DNA from: Streptomyces sp. 2114.4
Lineage (GTDB): Bacteria; Actinomycetota; Actinomycetes; Streptomycetales; Streptomycetaceae
DNA: 64,000 nt
NCBI RefSeq assembly: GCF_900187385.1
Contig: NZ_FYEY01000001.1
Location: forward strand, 1,240,001-1,304,000
Reading direction: 5' to 3'
The notes beneath the pieces are model-generated. The model saw only the letters and a list, made by a program, of their open reading frames with translations. It made no database searches and was not told the origin of the DNA. Position numbers and translations under genes: made by a program. Position 1 is the stretch's first letter; each line of letters starts with the position of its first letter. Below, piece by piece: positions 51,221-64,000 of this stretch.

Positions 51221-52367
51221 GCTGGCCCTCCATCAGGGATACGAAGCGGTCGAAGAGGTACGCGGCGTCGTGCGGACCCGCGGCGGCTTCGGGGTGGTAC
51301 TGGACGCTGAAGGCCGGCTGGTCGAGGAGGTGCAGGCCCTCCACCACGTTGTCGTTGAGGCAGACGTGGGAGACCTCGGCGCGGCCGAAGGGGGTGTCGG
51401 AGACGGTGTCGAGCGGGGCGTCGACGGCGAATCCGTGGTTGTGCGCGGTGACCTCGACCTTGCCGGTCGTGCGGTCCTGCACCGGCTGGTTGATGCCGCG
51501 GTGGCCGTACTTGAGCTTGTAGGTGCCAAAGCCCAGCGCGCGGCCCAGGATCTGGTTGCCGAAGCAGATGCCGAACAGCGGCGTCTTGCGCTCCAGCACT
51601 CCCCGCATCACGGAGACCGGGTGGTCGGCGGTGGCCGGGTCGCCCGGGCCGTTGGAGAAGAACACCCCATCCGGGTTCACCGCGTAGACGTCCTCGACGG
51701 TGGCGGTGGCGGGCAGGACGTGCACCTCGATGCCGCGCTCGGCCATCCGGTGCGGGGTCATGCCCTTGATGCCCAGGTCGATCGCGGCGACGGTGAATTT
51801 CTTCGTACCGATCGCCGGGACGACGTAGGACTCCTTGGTGGCGACCTGCGTGGACAGGTCGGCGCCCTGCATCTCGGGGGCCTGGCGCACCTTGGCCAGC
51901 ATCATGCCCTCGTCGGCCAGCGCCTCGCCGGAGAAGATGCCGACCCGCATGGCACCGCGCTCGCGCAGGTGGCGGGTCAGGGCGCGGGTGTCGACGCCGC
52001 TGATGCCGACGACGCCCTGGGCGACCAGCTCGTCGTCGAGGGAGCGCACCGAGCGCCAGTTGGACGGGATACGGGCGGGGTCGCGGACGACGTAGCCGGC
52101 CACCCAGATCCGCTGCGACTCGGGGTCCTCGTCGTTCACCCCGGTGTTGCCGATGTGCGGGGCGGTCATGACGACGACCTGGCGGTGGTACGAGGGGTCG
52201 GTCAGGGTCTCCTGGTAGCCGGTCATGCCGGTGGAGAACACCGCTTCGCCGAAGGCCTCCCCGACGGCCCCGTAGGAGCGGCCGCGGAAGCTGCGGCCGT
52301 CCTCCAGGACGAGTACGGCGGGGATCCCCCTTGTGCCGTGGGCGGTGCCCCTGGTGGAGGTCGTCAT
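51213..52367 (-). CDS. carA: carbamoyl-phosphate synthase small subunit
   Basis: Glutaminase subunit that feeds ammonia to CarB. 384 residues. N-terminal domain (about 15-150) includes [18 protein letters not shown]; the class I amidotransferase domain has the nucleophile in [17 protein letters not shown] and the His/Glu pair in [13 protein letters not shown]. The ATG at 52367 has GGAAGG upstream and overlaps the stop of the PH-like gene (ATGA); much longer in-frame starts run back over that gene and were rejected. Confidence 0.97.
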
Positions 52368-52960
52368 CGTGCGCCTTCCGTTTCGGTGTGCTCGGTGGTG
52401 CTGGTGGTGTGCTCGGTGGTGCTCAGCCGGTTGACGGCCTCGACCCAGGCCGGGTGGACGTCCGCCTTGTCGGCGCGGAAGCCGGAGTCGAGCTGCCGGC
52501 CGCCGTGCTCCCAGGTGACGATCAGCAGGCCGCCCTCGGTCAGCACCTTCCCGGCGATGCCCTTGTCGAGGCGGGCGCCGCGCAGTGCGGAGGCCGGCAC
52601 GAAGAAGTCCGCCGCGCCCGGCCGTACGACGTCCAGTCCCCGGTCGGTGAGGGTCAGCTCGGCGCGGCTGCGAGTGCCCAGGCCGCGCGCCACGATCCGG
52701 TCGAGCCACTGCCCTGCGGTGGTGGAGCCGTGGTAGCGGCCCGACAGGGTCAGAAGCGGGGCGCCGGGGTCCTCGGGCGCGGACGGCAGCTCGGGCAGGT
52801 CGCCCTGGAGCGTGCCGCGCCACTTCCAGCCCTGGCGCATCAGCCAGTAGACGAAGACGACGAAGACCAGGAGACCGGCGACCCAGCCGAGCCGTGCGGC
52901 CCAGTCGGTGACCGGAGCGGAGTGCTGTGCCGCGGCCAAGGTGCTCAGTGGAGGTGTCAC
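52364..52960 (-). CDS. PH-like domain membrane protein in the pyr operon
   Basis: A 198-residue protein with one N-terminal membrane helix ([18 protein letters not shown], about 24-41), a linker, and a PH-like beta domain (about 68-175, [20 protein letters not shown] onward). The tail is a short Thr/Glu/His repeat ([15 protein letters not shown]). It overlaps pyrC upstream (GTG at 52960) and carA downstream by 4 bases each, so it is made with the pyrimidine enzymes. The conserved position suggests a link to pyrimidine flux, perhaps membrane recruitment of Car or PyrC, but the function is unknown. Confidence 0.88.
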   Translation of the reverse strand: MTPPLSTLAAAQHSAPVTDWAARLGWVAGLLVFVVFVYWLMRQGWKWRGTLQGDLPELPSAPEDPGAPLLTLSGRYHGSTTAGQWLDRIVARGLGTRSRAELTLTDRGLDVVRPGAADFFVPASALRGARLDKGIAGKVLTEGGLLIVTWEHGGRQLDSGFRADKADVHPAWVEAVNRLSTTEHTTSTTEHTETEGAR

Positions 52961-54243
52961 GCCAGCTTCCCGTCGACGACCGTTGCCCGGCCCCGCAGGA
53001 AGGTGTGGGTGACGCGCCCCGGCAGCTCACGGCCCTCGTAGGGGGTGTTGCGGCTGCGGGAGGCGAAGCCCGCGGGGTCCACCTCTCCACGGTAAGCGGA
53101 ATCGAGCAGCATGAGGTTGGCGGGCTCACCAGCCGAGACGGGACGGCCGTGGCCGGCCGCGCGACCGATCCTGGCCGGCGCGAAGGACATCCGGTCCGCG
53201 ACGTCCGCCCACGTCAGCAGGCCGGTGTCGACCATCGTCTGCTGGACGACGGAGAGCGCGGTCTCCAGGCCCACCATGCCCATGGCGGCGGCGGCCCACT
53301 CGCAGTCCTTGTCCTCGTGCGGGTGCGGGGCGTGGTCGGTGGCGACGATGTCGATCGTGCCGTCGGCCAGCGCCTCGCGCAGGGCGAGCACGTCGCGCTC
53401 GGTGCGCAGCGGCGGGTTGACCTTGTAGACGGGGTTGTAGCTGCGCACCATCTCGTCGGTCAGCAGCAGGTGGTGCGGGGTGACCTCGGCGGTCACGTCG
53501 ATGCCGCGGGACTTGGCCCAGCGCACGATCTCCACGGACCCGGCGGTCGACAGGTGGCAGATGTGCACCCGCGAGCCGACGTGCTCGGCGAGCAGCACGT
53601 CGCGGGCGATGATCGACTCCTCGGCGACGGCCGGCCAGCCGCCCAGGCCCAGCTCGGCGGAGACCACGCCCTCGTTCATCTGGGCGCCCTCGGTCAGCCG
53701 CGGCTCCTGGGCGTGCTGGGCGACGACGCCGCCGAAGGCCTTCACGTACTCCAGTGCCCGGCGCATGATCACGGCATCGTGGACGCACTTGCCGTCGTCG
53801 GAGAAGACCGTGACACCGGCCGCGGACTCGTGCATGGCGCCCAGCTCGGCGAGCTTCTTGCCCTCCAGGCCGACGGTCACCGCGCCGATGGGCTGCACGT
53901 CGCAGTAGCCGTGCTCCTTGCCCAGCCGGTAGACCTGCTCGACGACGCCGGCGGTGTCGGCGACCGGGAAGGTGTTGGCCATGGCGAACACGGCGGTGTA
54001 GCCACCCGAGGCGGCGGCGCGGGTGCCGGTGAGCACCGTCTCGGAGTCCTCGCGGCCGGGCTCGCGCAGGTGGGTGTGCAGGTCGACGAGCCCGGGCAGC
54101 AGGACCTTCCCGTCGGCCTCGACGACCTCGGCGCCCTCGGCGCTCAGCCCGGTGCCGACGGCCTCGATGAACTCCCCGTCGATCAGGACGTCCTGGGGCT
54201 CCCCGCCCAGCACCCTGGCACCGCGGATCAGGATCTTGCTCAT
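52957..54243 (-). CDS. pyrC: dihydroorotase
   Basis: Cyclises carbamoyl aspartate to dihydroorotate. 428 residues, class I amidohydrolase. Metal ligands are visible: [12 protein letters not shown] (about 53-64), [17 protein letters not shown] and HICHLSTAG, with the catalytic Asp in [14 protein letters not shown] (about 302). Starts [16 protein letters not shown] at 54243, five bases after the pyrB stop. Longer in-frame starts run into pyrB and were rejected. Confidence 0.96.
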   Translation of the reverse strand: MSKILIRGARVLGGEPQDVLIDGEFIEAVGTGLSAEGAEVVEADGKVLLPGLVDLHTHLREPGREDSETVLTGTRAAASGGYTAVFAMANTFPVADTAGVVEQVYRLGKEHGYCDVQPIGAVTVGLEGKKLAELGAMHESAAGVTVFSDDGKCVHDAVIMRRALEYVKAFGGVVAQHAQEPRLTEGAQMNEGVVSAELGLGGWPAVAEESIIARDVLLAEHVGSRVHICHLSTAGSVEIVRWAKSRGIDVTAEVTPHHLLLTDEMVRSYNPVYKVNPPLRTERDVLALREALADGTIDIVATDHAPHPHEDKDCEWAAAAMGMVGLETALSVVQQTMVDTGLLTWADVADRMSFAPARIGRAAGHGRPVSAGEPANLMLLDSAYRGEVDPAGFASRSRNTPYEGRELPGRVTHTFLRGRATVVDGKLA

Positions 54244-54248
54244 GGTTC

Positions 54249-55226
54249 TTACTTCTCCTCGGTACGGGGGTGGGTGAGGGCGGGCTCGTTGCCGCCCAGG
54301 AGCAGGTACAGGACGGCCATCCGGATGGAGACGCCGTTGGTCACCTGCTCGACAGCCGTGCAGCGGTCGGAGTCGGCGACCTCGGCGGTGATCTCCATGC
54401 CGCGGACCATCGGGCCGGGGTGCATCACCAGCGCGTGCCCGGGCATCCGCGCCATCCGTTCGCCGTCCAGGCCGTAGCGGCGCGAGTACTCCCGCTCGGT
54501 CGGGAAGAAGGCGGCGTTCATCCGCTCGCGCTGCACCCGCAGCATCATCACGGCGTCGGACTTGGGCAGCACCGCGTCGAGGTCGTAGGAGACCTCGCAC
54601 GGCCAGTTCTCCACCCCGACCGGCACCAGGGTGGGCGGCGCGACGAGGGTGACCTCGGCGCCCAGGGTGTGCAGCAGGTCGACGTTGGAACGCGCGACCC
54701 GGCTGTGCAGGACGTCGCCGACCAGGGTGATCTGGCGGCCGGCGAGGTCCTGGCCGAGCCCGGCGTCCGGCCCGATGAGTCGGCGGCGCATGGTGAAGGC
54801 GTCGAGCAGGGCCTGGGTGGGGTGCTGGTGGGTGCCGTCACCGGCGTTGATGACCGGGGCGTCGATCCAGCCGGAGGTGGCGAGCCGGTAGGGGGCGCCG
54901 GAGGCGCTGTGCCGGATGACGACGGCGTCCACGCCCATCGCCTCCAGGGTCTGGGCGGTGTCCTTGAGGGATTCACCCTTGGAGACGCTGGATCCCTTCG
55001 CCGCGAAGTTGATCACGTCCGCGGAGAGCCGCTTCTCGGCGGCTTCGAAGGAGATCCGGGTCCGGGTCGAGTCTTCGAAGAAGAGGTTGCAGACCGTGCG
55101 TCCGCGCAGGGTGGGGAGCTTCTTGATCGGCCGGTCGGCGACCCGGGCCATCTCCTCGGCGGTGTCGAGGATCAGGACGGCGTCGTCGCGCGTGAGATCG
55201 GCGGCCGAGATGAGGTGACGCTTCAT
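54249..55226 (-). CDS. pyrB: aspartate carbamoyltransferase catalytic subunit
   Basis: Commits carbamoyl phosphate and aspartate to pyrimidines. 325 residues. Carbamoyl-phosphate site [13 protein letters not shown] (about 52-64), [20 protein letters not shown] and the aspartate-site MLRVQRERM and [11 protein letters not shown]. Start at [20 protein letters not shown] (55226); an in-frame ATG 54 bases upstream was rejected. No pyrI regulatory subunit is present, as is usual outside enterics. Confidence 0.97.
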   Translation of the reverse strand: MKRHLISAADLTRDDAVLILDTAEEMARVADRPIKKLPTLRGRTVCNLFFEDSTRTRISFEAAEKRLSADVINFAAKGSSVSKGESLKDTAQTLEAMGVDAVVIRHSASGAPYRLATSGWIDAPVINAGDGTHQHPTQALLDAFTMRRRLIGPDAGLGQDLAGRQITLVGDVLHSRVARSNVDLLHTLGAEVTLVAPPTLVPVGVENWPCEVSYDLDAVLPKSDAVMMLRVQRERMNAAFFPTEREYSRRYGLDGERMARMPGHALVMHPGPMVRGMEITAEVADSDRCTAVEQVTNGVSIRMAVLYLLLGGNEPALTHPRTEEK

Positions 55227-55285
55227 CCGGTTTTCTCCGTGAGTGAAGGAGGTGTACGGGAATATCCGTCGAGCGGGCATGCCTG

Positions 55286-55308
55286 CGGACCCGGGGTCAC
55301 CGGGTCCG
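55286..55308 (-). promoter_or_regulatory. hairpin between pyrR and pyrB
   Basis: GGACCCGG (55287-55294) and CCGGGTCC (55300-55307) with an outer C-G pair give a 9-base stem with a 5-base loop, just after the pyrR stop. It could modulate expression of pyrB relative to pyrR. Confidence 0.45.
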
Positions 55309-55319
55309 TGCGCGGTGCG

Positions 55320-55956
<637 letters not shown>

Positions 55957-55975
55957 CGTCGGAATTACGCAGCCC

Positions 55976-56005
55976 AGGCTATCAGGGCCCCTCACAGGAG
56001 CGGTC
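55976..56005 (-). promoter_or_regulatory. candidate pyr operon promoter
   Basis: Minus-strand -10-like TAGCCT (55976-55981) and -35-like GACCGC (56000-56005) with an 18-base spacer would start the transcript near 55968, giving a leader of about 60 bases that includes the PyrR hairpin. Confidence 0.35.
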
Positions 56006-56055
56006 CGCACCCCTGACGGGTGAGGGTCTGCCCCGTTCCGCTTGACGAAGTCAGA

Positions 56056-56084
56056 TTACGCTGCGTAACCTCACAGTGAGTTAC
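56056..56084. promoter_or_regulatory. BldD operators in the bldD promoter
   Basis: TTACGCTGCGTAA (56056-56068) is a perfect palindrome of the BldD box type, followed by a second, weaker CTCACAGTGAGTTAC (56070-56084). A -35-like TTGACG lies at 56042-56047. Overlap with the promoter fits the known autorepression of bldD. Confidence 0.75.
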
Positions 56085-56131
56085 CAGCCCGCGGCGGAGC
56101 CGCATGTCGATACAGCCGTCTGGGGAGTTTT

Positions 56132-56632
56132 ATGTCCAGCGAATACGCCAAACAGCTCGGGGCCAAGCTCCGCGCCATCCGCACCCAGCAGGGCCTCTCT
56201 CTCCACGGCGTCGAGGAGAAGTCCCAGGGCCGCTGGAAGGCCGTGGTGGTGGGTTCGTACGAGCGCGGCGACCGTGCCGTGACCGTGCAGCGCCTCGCCG
56301 AGCTGGCGGACTTCTACGGCGTTCCGGTGCAGGAACTACTGCCGGGGACGACACCGGGCGGGGCGGCCGAGCCGCCGCCGAAGCTGGTGCTCGACCTGGA
56401 GCGCCTGGCCCATGTCCCGCAGGAGAAGGCCGGCCCGCTGCAGCGCTACGCGGCCACCATCCAGAGCCAGCGCGGTGACTATAACGGCAAGGTCCTCTCG
56501 ATCCGCCAGGACGACCTGCGCACCCTCGCGGTCATCTACGACCAGTCGCCCTCGGTGCTGACCGAGCAGCTGATCAGCTGGGGCGTGCTGGACGCGGAAG
56601 CGCGCCGTGCCGTGCAGCACGACGAGCTCTGA
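56132..56632 (+). CDS. bldD: BldD, developmental master repressor
   Basis: Represses sporulation genes during vegetative growth of Streptomyces. 166 residues: an XRE-type HTH domain (1-70, starting MSSEYAKQLGAKLRAIRTQQ) and a C-terminal domain that binds tetrameric cyclic di-GMP. The ligand signature Arg114-Gly-Asp116, eight residues, then Arg125-Gln-Asp-Asp128 is intact and numbered as in S. coelicolor. ATG at 56132 with GGGGAG 5 bases upstream. Two BldD boxes lie in its promoter. Confidence 0.98.
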   Translation: MSSEYAKQLGAKLRAIRTQQGLSLHGVEEKSQGRWKAVVVGSYERGDRAVTVQRLAELADFYGVPVQELLPGTTPGGAAEPPPKLVLDLERLAHVPQEKAGPLQRYAATIQSQRGDYNGKVLSIRQDDLRTLAVIYDQSPSVLTEQLISWGVLDAEARRAVQHDEL

Positions 56633-56650
56633 TCCACCGCACCACCTGCA

Positions 56651-56690
56651 GAAACGTGCCGCCGCTCCGGACCTCCGGGGCGGCGGTTTC
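56651..56690. terminator. bidirectional terminator bldD/nusB
   Basis: CCGCCGCTCCGG (56659-56670) pairs with CCGGGGCGGCGG (56675-56686) with one G-U, flanked by GAAAC on the left and GTTTC on the right, giving a U-tract in both directions between the convergent genes. Confidence 0.85.
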
Positions 56691-56828
56691 TGTGTACCGG
56701 CGCACGGACGGCGCGCACGGCGCGCGGACAGTGCACCAGGAGAGCCCCCGTACGGCGTTCTGCGGGCATGCGAAGGGCCCGGAGCACTGCCCTTCGCTCC
56801 GGGCCCGTTCACACGCTCTGCCGACCGC

Positions 56829-57263
56829 CTACTGCGCCTCGCGCCGCAGGCTCGGCTTCAGCTCCTTGAACCGGCCGAGGAGGCCGTTGACGAAGGCCGG
56901 GGAGTCGTCCGTGGAGAACTCCCTGGCGAGCTGTACGGCTTCGTCGATCGCCACCGCGTCCGGCGTGTCGTCCACCCACAGCAGTTCATAGGCACCGAGC
57001 CGCACGATGCTGCGGTCGGCCGCCGGCATCCGGTCCAGGTCCCAGTCGACCGCGTAGGTGGAGATCAGCTCGTCGATCCGGGCGACATGGTCCGCGTACC
57101 CCTCGACCAACTGCAGGGTGTATTCGTTCACCGGCGGCTGCCGGGGGTCGGTCCGGGCGTGCCGCATCCAGTCCGCGAGCACGGACTGCACATCGGCACC
57201 GCGCTGGTCGGCCTCGAAGAGTATCTGGAAGGCGCGCTTACGGGCCTTGGTGCGGGCAGCCAC
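56829..57263 (-). CDS. nusB: transcription antitermination factor NusB
   Basis: Binds boxA RNA with NusE (S10) in rRNA antitermination. 144 residues, all-helical, starting MAARTKARKRAFQILFEADQ, with DRSIVRLGAYELLWVDDTPD and AIDEAVQLAREFSTDDSPAF then VNGLLGRF. It lies two bases after the efp stop, so the two are in one operon, the common actinobacterial order efp-nusB. Confidence 0.96.
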   Translation of the reverse strand: MAARTKARKRAFQILFEADQRGADVQSVLADWMRHARTDPRQPPVNEYTLQLVEGYADHVARIDELISTYAVDWDLDRMPAADRSIVRLGAYELLWVDDTPDAVAIDEAVQLAREFSTDDSPAFVNGLLGRFKELKPSLRREAQ

Positions 57264-57265
57264 GG

Positions 57266-57832
57266 TTAGCTGTTCACCCGGCCGAGGTAGTCGCCCGTGC
57301 GGGTGTCGACCTTGATCTTCTCACCGGTGGTGATGAAGAGCGGCACCTGGATGGAGTAGCCGGTCTCCAGCTCGGCGGGCTTGGAGCCGCCGGTGGAGCG
57401 GTCGCCCTGCACACCGGGCTCGGTGTGCTTGATGGTCAGCTCGACCGCGGCGGGCAGCTCGACGTACAGCACCTCGCCCTCGTGCTGCGCCACGACCGCC
57501 TCGAAGCCCTCGATGAGGTAGTTCGCGGCGTCGCCGACGGCCTTGCGGTCGACGTGCAGCTGGTCGTAGGTGTCCATGTCCATGAAGACGAAGTAGTCGC
57601 CGTCCATGTACGAGAACTGCATCCCGCGCTTGTCGACGGTGGCCGTCTCGACCTTCACGCCGGCATTGAAGGTCTTGTCCACCACCTTGCCGGACAGCAC
57701 GTTCTTGAGCTTGGTGCGGACAAAGGCCGGGCCCTTGCCGGGCTTGACGTGCTGGAACTCGACGACGGACCAGAGCTGGCCGCCTTCGAGCTTGAGCACC
57801 ATGCCGTTCTTGAGGTCGTTCGTGGATGCCAC
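57266..57832 (-). CDS. efp: translation elongation factor P
   Basis: Relieves ribosome stalling at proline runs. 188 residues in three beta domains: KOW-like N domain ([20 protein letters not shown]), OB domain and C-terminal OB domain ending GDYLGRVNS. The tip loop is KPGKGPAF with Lys33; actinobacteria lack EpmA, so this lysine is probably not lysylated. The GTG at 57832 is preferred because it gives the family N-terminus and GGAG lies 12 bases upstream; a further upstream ATG would add 15 atypical residues. Confidence 0.96.
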   Translation of the reverse strand: MASTNDLKNGMVLKLEGGQLWSVVEFQHVKPGKGPAFVRTKLKNVLSGKVVDKTFNAGVKVETATVDKRGMQFSYMDGDYFVFMDMDTYDQLHVDRKAVGDAANYLIEGFEAVVAQHEGEVLYVELPAAVELTIKHTEPGVQGDRSTGGSKPAELETGYSIQVPLFITTGEKIKVDTRTGDYLGRVNS

Positions 57833-57899
57833 GGTTGCGGAATCTCCTGGACTGCAGGTGGTGGGACCCCGGAGCACACGCCCACCGAACCTCTACGGC

Positions 57900-59006
57900 T
57901 CAGAGTGCGAGCAGCTCCTTGGTCGTGATCGTGAGTAGCTCGGGCCCGCCGTCCGCCTCGGGGCGGACGACGAGTGTGTCGTCGATCCGGACACCTCCGC
58001 GGCCCGGGATGTGAACCCCCGGCTCGACGGTGACCGGCACGCAAGCGTCCAGTTTACCCATGGCGGCAGGCGACAATTGAGGGTCCTCGTCGATTTCGAG
58101 CCCCACGCCGTGCCCGGTCCATGCTCCCAGCCGCTCCCCGTACCCCGCGGCGTCCAGCACATTTCGGGTCACCCGGTCCACCTCGCGGCACTCCACACCC
58201 GGCGCAAGTGCCTCGCGCCCGGCGCGCTGGGCTGCGAAAACGAGATCGTACAGTTCGATCTGCCAGTCCGAGGGCGTGGTGCCGATGACGAAGGTCCGGC
58301 CGATCTCGCAGCGGTAGCCGCGGTAATTGGCGCCCAGGCAGACACTGAGGAAGTCGCCTTCCTCGACCCGCCGGTCGGTGGGCAGATGCCCGGGGCGGCC
58401 GGCGTTCGGGCCGGTCGCGACGGAGGTGGGGAAGGCCGGGCCGTCCGCGCCGTGGTCCACCAGCCGGCGCTCCAGCTCCAGTGCCAGATGCCGCTCGGTG
58501 CGGCCAACCAGGATCGATTCCAGGAGTTCCCCCAGGGCCTGGTCGGCGATCTCGGCGGCGATCCGCAGACAGGCGATCTCGTCGTCGTCCTTCACCAGCC
58601 GCTGTCCCTCGACCGCGCAGGCCAGGTCGGTCAGCCGCAGCCGGGGCGCGACCTGGGAGAGGGCGCGGTGCCGGGTGACGGTGAGGTGGTGCTCCTCGAC
58701 GGCCAGGGTGTCCGCGCCGGCCGTCGCGGCGAGGTCGGCGCCGGCCACCACCGGGTCGCCGCCACGGGTCGGCAGCACCGACACCCGTACGTCATCGGCC
58801 GGCCGGCCCTCGGCGGGATCACCGCTCAGCGGCCTGCCGCACAGCAGCACCTCGTCGGCCGGGCCCAGCAGCAGCGCGGCGCCGGGCGGCGCGCAGCCGG
58901 TGAGGTAGCGGACGTTCGCGGGGCGCGAGATCAGTGCGGCGGCACTTCCGGTCGCGGCTACGCGATCACGCAGCCGCGTGCGTCGGGCCGCGTACAACTC
59001 GGACAT
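57900..59006 (-). CDS. aminopeptidase P / Xaa-Pro dipeptidase-like protein with substituted metal site
   Basis: A 368-residue pita-bread (M24) protein, N-terminal creatinase-like domain 1-135 and M24 domain 140-368, upstream of efp. Of the five metal ligands, the first Asp is Cys223 (SVCLGANYRGY), the second is Glu234 (CEIGRTF), the His is kept (GHGVGLEIDEDP), the first Glu is kept (VTVEPGVHIPG) and the second is Asp in RIDDTLVV; the extra catalytic His of LEIHE is Asp. It may therefore be a weak or inactive peptidase, or use another metal. Its place before efp, a factor for proline-rich translation, is conserved. Confidence 0.88.
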   Translation of the reverse strand: MSELYAARRTRLRDRVAATGSAAALISRPANVRYLTGCAPPGAALLLGPADEVLLCGRPLSGDPAEGRPADDVRVSVLPTRGGDPVVAGADLAATAGADTLAVEEHHLTVTRHRALSQVAPRLRLTDLACAVEGQRLVKDDDEIACLRIAAEIADQALGELLESILVGRTERHLALELERRLVDHGADGPAFPTSVATGPNAGRPGHLPTDRRVEEGDFLSVCLGANYRGYRCEIGRTFVIGTTPSDWQIELYDLVFAAQRAGREALAPGVECREVDRVTRNVLDAAGYGERLGAWTGHGVGLEIDEDPQLSPAAMGKLDACVPVTVEPGVHIPGRGGVRIDDTLVVRPEADGGPELLTITTKELLAL

Positions 59007-59081
59007 ATCACGAGCGTACGGCGGCTCCCCCGGGGCGGCCGGTCGAGCGGGGCCGCCCGGGGGACCGGGCGGCCGTGGCTG

Positions 59082-59939
59082 CTACCAGTTCGGCGGGCTG
59101 GCGATGCTGCGGGCGACGACGTCGTCCAGCACCCGCACCGTCGTGGCGACGTCGTGCTGGGAGTTGTCGATGATCGGCAGGCCGGAGCCGTACCAGCCGG
59201 CCATCCGTCCGTGGATCCTCGCCACCTCTTCGTCGGACAGCCGGCGGTTGCCGCTGCGCCGGGCATTGCGCTCCAGGACGATCTCCAGGCCGGGCAGCAG
59301 CACGATCGGCAGCAGGCCGGGTCCTACATGACGCTTCCAGCCGCCCAGACCGATGACCGGCCGGTCGGGGAAGACGGCGTCGTCGAGGATGCAGGAGATG
59401 CCGTTGGCAAGGAAGTTGCGGGCCGCGAAGCCACAGGTGCGGCGGGCGAGGCGGTACTGGGCCTCGGAGTGGTCGTTCCAGCCGGCCTGCGGGTCGGCGA
59501 AGCCGGACCGGACCCATTCGCGGACGTCGTCGAGGCTGATGTGCGCGGTCGGCACCCGCCGGGTGTCGGCCCAGTGGCGCGCCACGCTGGTCTTGCCGGC
59601 CCCGGCCGGGCCGATGAGCAGCACCGCGACGGCCGCATGCGCCGCGTCCGGCGCCGTGGTGTCGGTGGGCGGGCTGGGCAGCGGCACCGGGGCGCCAGGG
59701 GGCAGCTGGACATGGCCGGTGATGTCCGCGCCATGCGGCACGGTCGGGGCCTGCCCGTGCGCGGGCCCGTGCCCGCCCTGGCCGGAGGCGGGCTGCTGCG
59801 CGGGCGGAGGCGGGGCGGCCGGGGCCGACGGCGGGGTGGGCGGGGTGTGCTGTCCCGGGTGGGGCGTCCAGTTCATGGCGCCGCCGGGTGATGCCTGCCC
59901 GTGGGGCGGTGGCAGCGGAGCACCCACTGCGTAGTGCAT
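59082..59939 (-). CDS. P-loop (AAA/kinase-like) protein with proline-rich N-terminus
   Basis: A 285-residue protein. Residues 1-105 are Pro/Gly/Gln/His-rich and probably disordered. A P-loop domain follows: LLIGPAGAGKTSVARHWADT (Walker A), the SLDDVREWVRSGFADPQAGW block like nucleotide or polynucleotide kinases, and CILDDAVFPDRP as Walker B-like. It could phosphorylate a small molecule; the substrate is unknown. ATG at 59939, with a second candidate 63 bases later (59876). Between the aro operon and the PepP-like gene. Confidence 0.82.
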   Translation of the reverse strand: MHYAVGAPLPPPHGQASPGGAMNWTPHPGQHTPPTPPSAPAAPPPPAQQPASGQGGHGPAHGQAPTVPHGADITGHVQLPPGAPVPLPSPPTDTTAPDAAHAAVAVLLIGPAGAGKTSVARHWADTRRVPTAHISLDDVREWVRSGFADPQAGWNDHSEAQYRLARRTCGFAARNFLANGISCILDDAVFPDRPVIGLGGWKRHVGPGLLPIVLLPGLEIVLERNARRSGNRRLSDEEVARIHGRMAGWYGSGLPIIDNSQHDVATTVRVLDDVVARSIASPPNW

Positions 59940-60234
59940 CCGGTGGCTCTCCGTCTCGTGCGGTCGACTCGTGCGGTCGAGATGGTGCGGTGCTCCTCCG
60001 GCTCACGCCGGGTGGGGTGCCCCCAGGCGCCGGGGCTCGGCTGCCCGGTGCGCCTGACGGTAACCAACCCGGCGGCCCGGAGGGGCCGTTGTGCCCCACG
60101 GCCGTCGGCGTGGGTGGGTGTTGCAGCGAACGGTACCCTCCCGGACGCGGCAGGAGCGCCCGCTGCCCCCGGCGCTCGGTGCGAGAGGGGCCGGGGGCGG
60201 GGAAAGGTGCCCTGTGGAGGGCGTCCAGGGGGCG

Positions 60235-63507
<3,273 letters not shown>

Positions 63508-63639
63508 CGGTGCTCCTCATGTACTGCTCATCCGCGTACGGTCTTCCCCCCGATCCTCCCACGTCGCGCGCGAGGGGCGGCGCCCCGTCCAGGGGGCGGA
63601 CCGGGGGCGCGCGGGCAGCGGGGAACCGGAGCGGGCGGG

Positions 63640-64000
63640 TCAGCGGGCGGCGAGTGCCGCCTCCCCGGCCTTGCGCATCGCGGCCAGGGGCGCCGGGGAC
63701 CGCCCCGTCATCTGTTCCACCTGCAGTACGGCCTGGTGGACCAGCAGGTCGAGGCCGCCCACCACGGCGCCGCCGCGGGCGGCCCAGGCGGTGGCCAGTG
63801 TCGTCGGCCAGGGGTCGTAGAGGACGTCGAAGAGCGTGCCGGGACGGTCGGGGACGGCGGCGGCGAGCGCGTCGGTGGCGCCCGCCGGGGTGGTCGCGAT
63901 GGTCAGCGGTGCCTCGAAGGCCGCCGCGGCGTCTTCCCAGGCGGCGGTGCGGACCGTGACGCCCAGCCGCTCGCCCCAGCCGCGCATCTCGTCGGCGCGC
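63640..64000 (-). CDS. aroE: shikimate dehydrogenase, C-terminal part (5' end beyond window)
   Basis: Reduces 3-dehydroshikimate to shikimate with NADPH. Only the last about 120 residues are inside the window. They show the end of the nucleotide domain (TIATTPAGATDALAAAV), the DVLYDPWPTTLATAW segment and the C-terminal motif GLDLLVHQAVLQVEQMTG, typical of AroE. The start codon lies past base 64000. It precedes aroC and is likely part of the aro transcription unit. Confidence 0.88.
   Translation of the reverse strand, partial: RADEMRGWGERLGVTVRTAAWEDAAAAFEAPLTIATTPAGATDALAAAVPDRPGTLFDVLYDPWPTTLATAWAARGGAVVGGLDLLVHQAVLQVEQMTGRSPAPLAAMRKAGEAALAAR

Noticed and set aside
59956..59980. 12-base direct repeat TCGTGCGGTCGA (13-base period) before the P-loop gene
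   Set aside because: Only two copies, short, and no promoter context visible; too weak to call an operator.

Overview
The window reads as a core chromosomal segment of a Streptomyces species. It is uniformly GC-rich with G/C third-position bias and many GTG starts. It carries developmental and nucleoid genes typical of the genus (bldD, the streptomycete integration host factor sIHF). The gene order rib-his / guaB1-rpe / rsmB-fmt-priA-metK-coaBC-rpoZ-gmk-sIHF / pyrF-pyrD-carBA-pyrC-pyrB-pyrR / bldD-nusB-efp / aroQ-aroB-aroK-aroC-aroE matches, from memory, the order in Streptomyces coelicolor. Nearly all housekeeping genes lie on the minus strand. No rRNA, tRNA, insertion sequence, CRISPR array or replication origin was seen.

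Region 1 (1-9000, minus strand): two CNNM/CorC membrane proteins, a small PH-domain membrane protein, hisG and hisE, then a riboflavin operon ribD-ribE-ribM-ribBA-ribH behind a clear FMN riboswitch. RibM adds flavin uptake to synthesis. Several stop/start overlaps point to translational coupling. A 43-44 bp tandem repeat sits between ribH and hisE, and a diverged copy forms the N-terminus of pyrF more than 40 kb away.

Region 2 (9000-18000): a patchwork of smaller loci. These are an atypical SDR, a ROK regulator divergent from an MFS transporter across a perfect palindrome, a thioesterase, a DUF2243 plus CtaG-like membrane pair, an SMI1/KNR4 protein, an NCS2 uracil/xanthine permease and a DUF5995 protein.

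Region 3 (18000-24900): a probable lysine catabolic module. It has an FAD lysine 2-monooxygenase (DavB-like), a nitrilase-fold amidase (DavA-like), a cationic amino-acid permease and an Lrp/AsnC regulator. The promoters of davA and of the permease each carry three TTGCGC elements with almost the same helically phased spacing. GuaB1 follows.

Region 4 (25000-35600): a secreted, apparently lipid-anchored RNase Sa-type nuclease coupled to a barstar inhibitor, a SorC-type sugar regulator and rpe. Next comes an accessory block with a LysR/SDR pair and a 4.9 kb RHS polymorphic-toxin gene broken by a one-base frameshift, followed by a candidate immunity gene.

Region 5 (35700-64000): information-processing and biosynthetic core. 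It holds rsmB, fmt, an HTH protein, a PriA that lacks helicase motifs, metK, coaBC, rpoZ, gmk and sIHF. The full pyrimidine operon follows, led by PyrR with an RNA hairpin that appears to occlude its own ribosome binding site. Then come bldD with its operators, nusB-efp, a PepP-like protein with substituted metal ligands, a proline-rich P-loop protein, and the coupled shikimate operon aroQ-aroB-aroK-aroC, with the end of aroE at the window edge.
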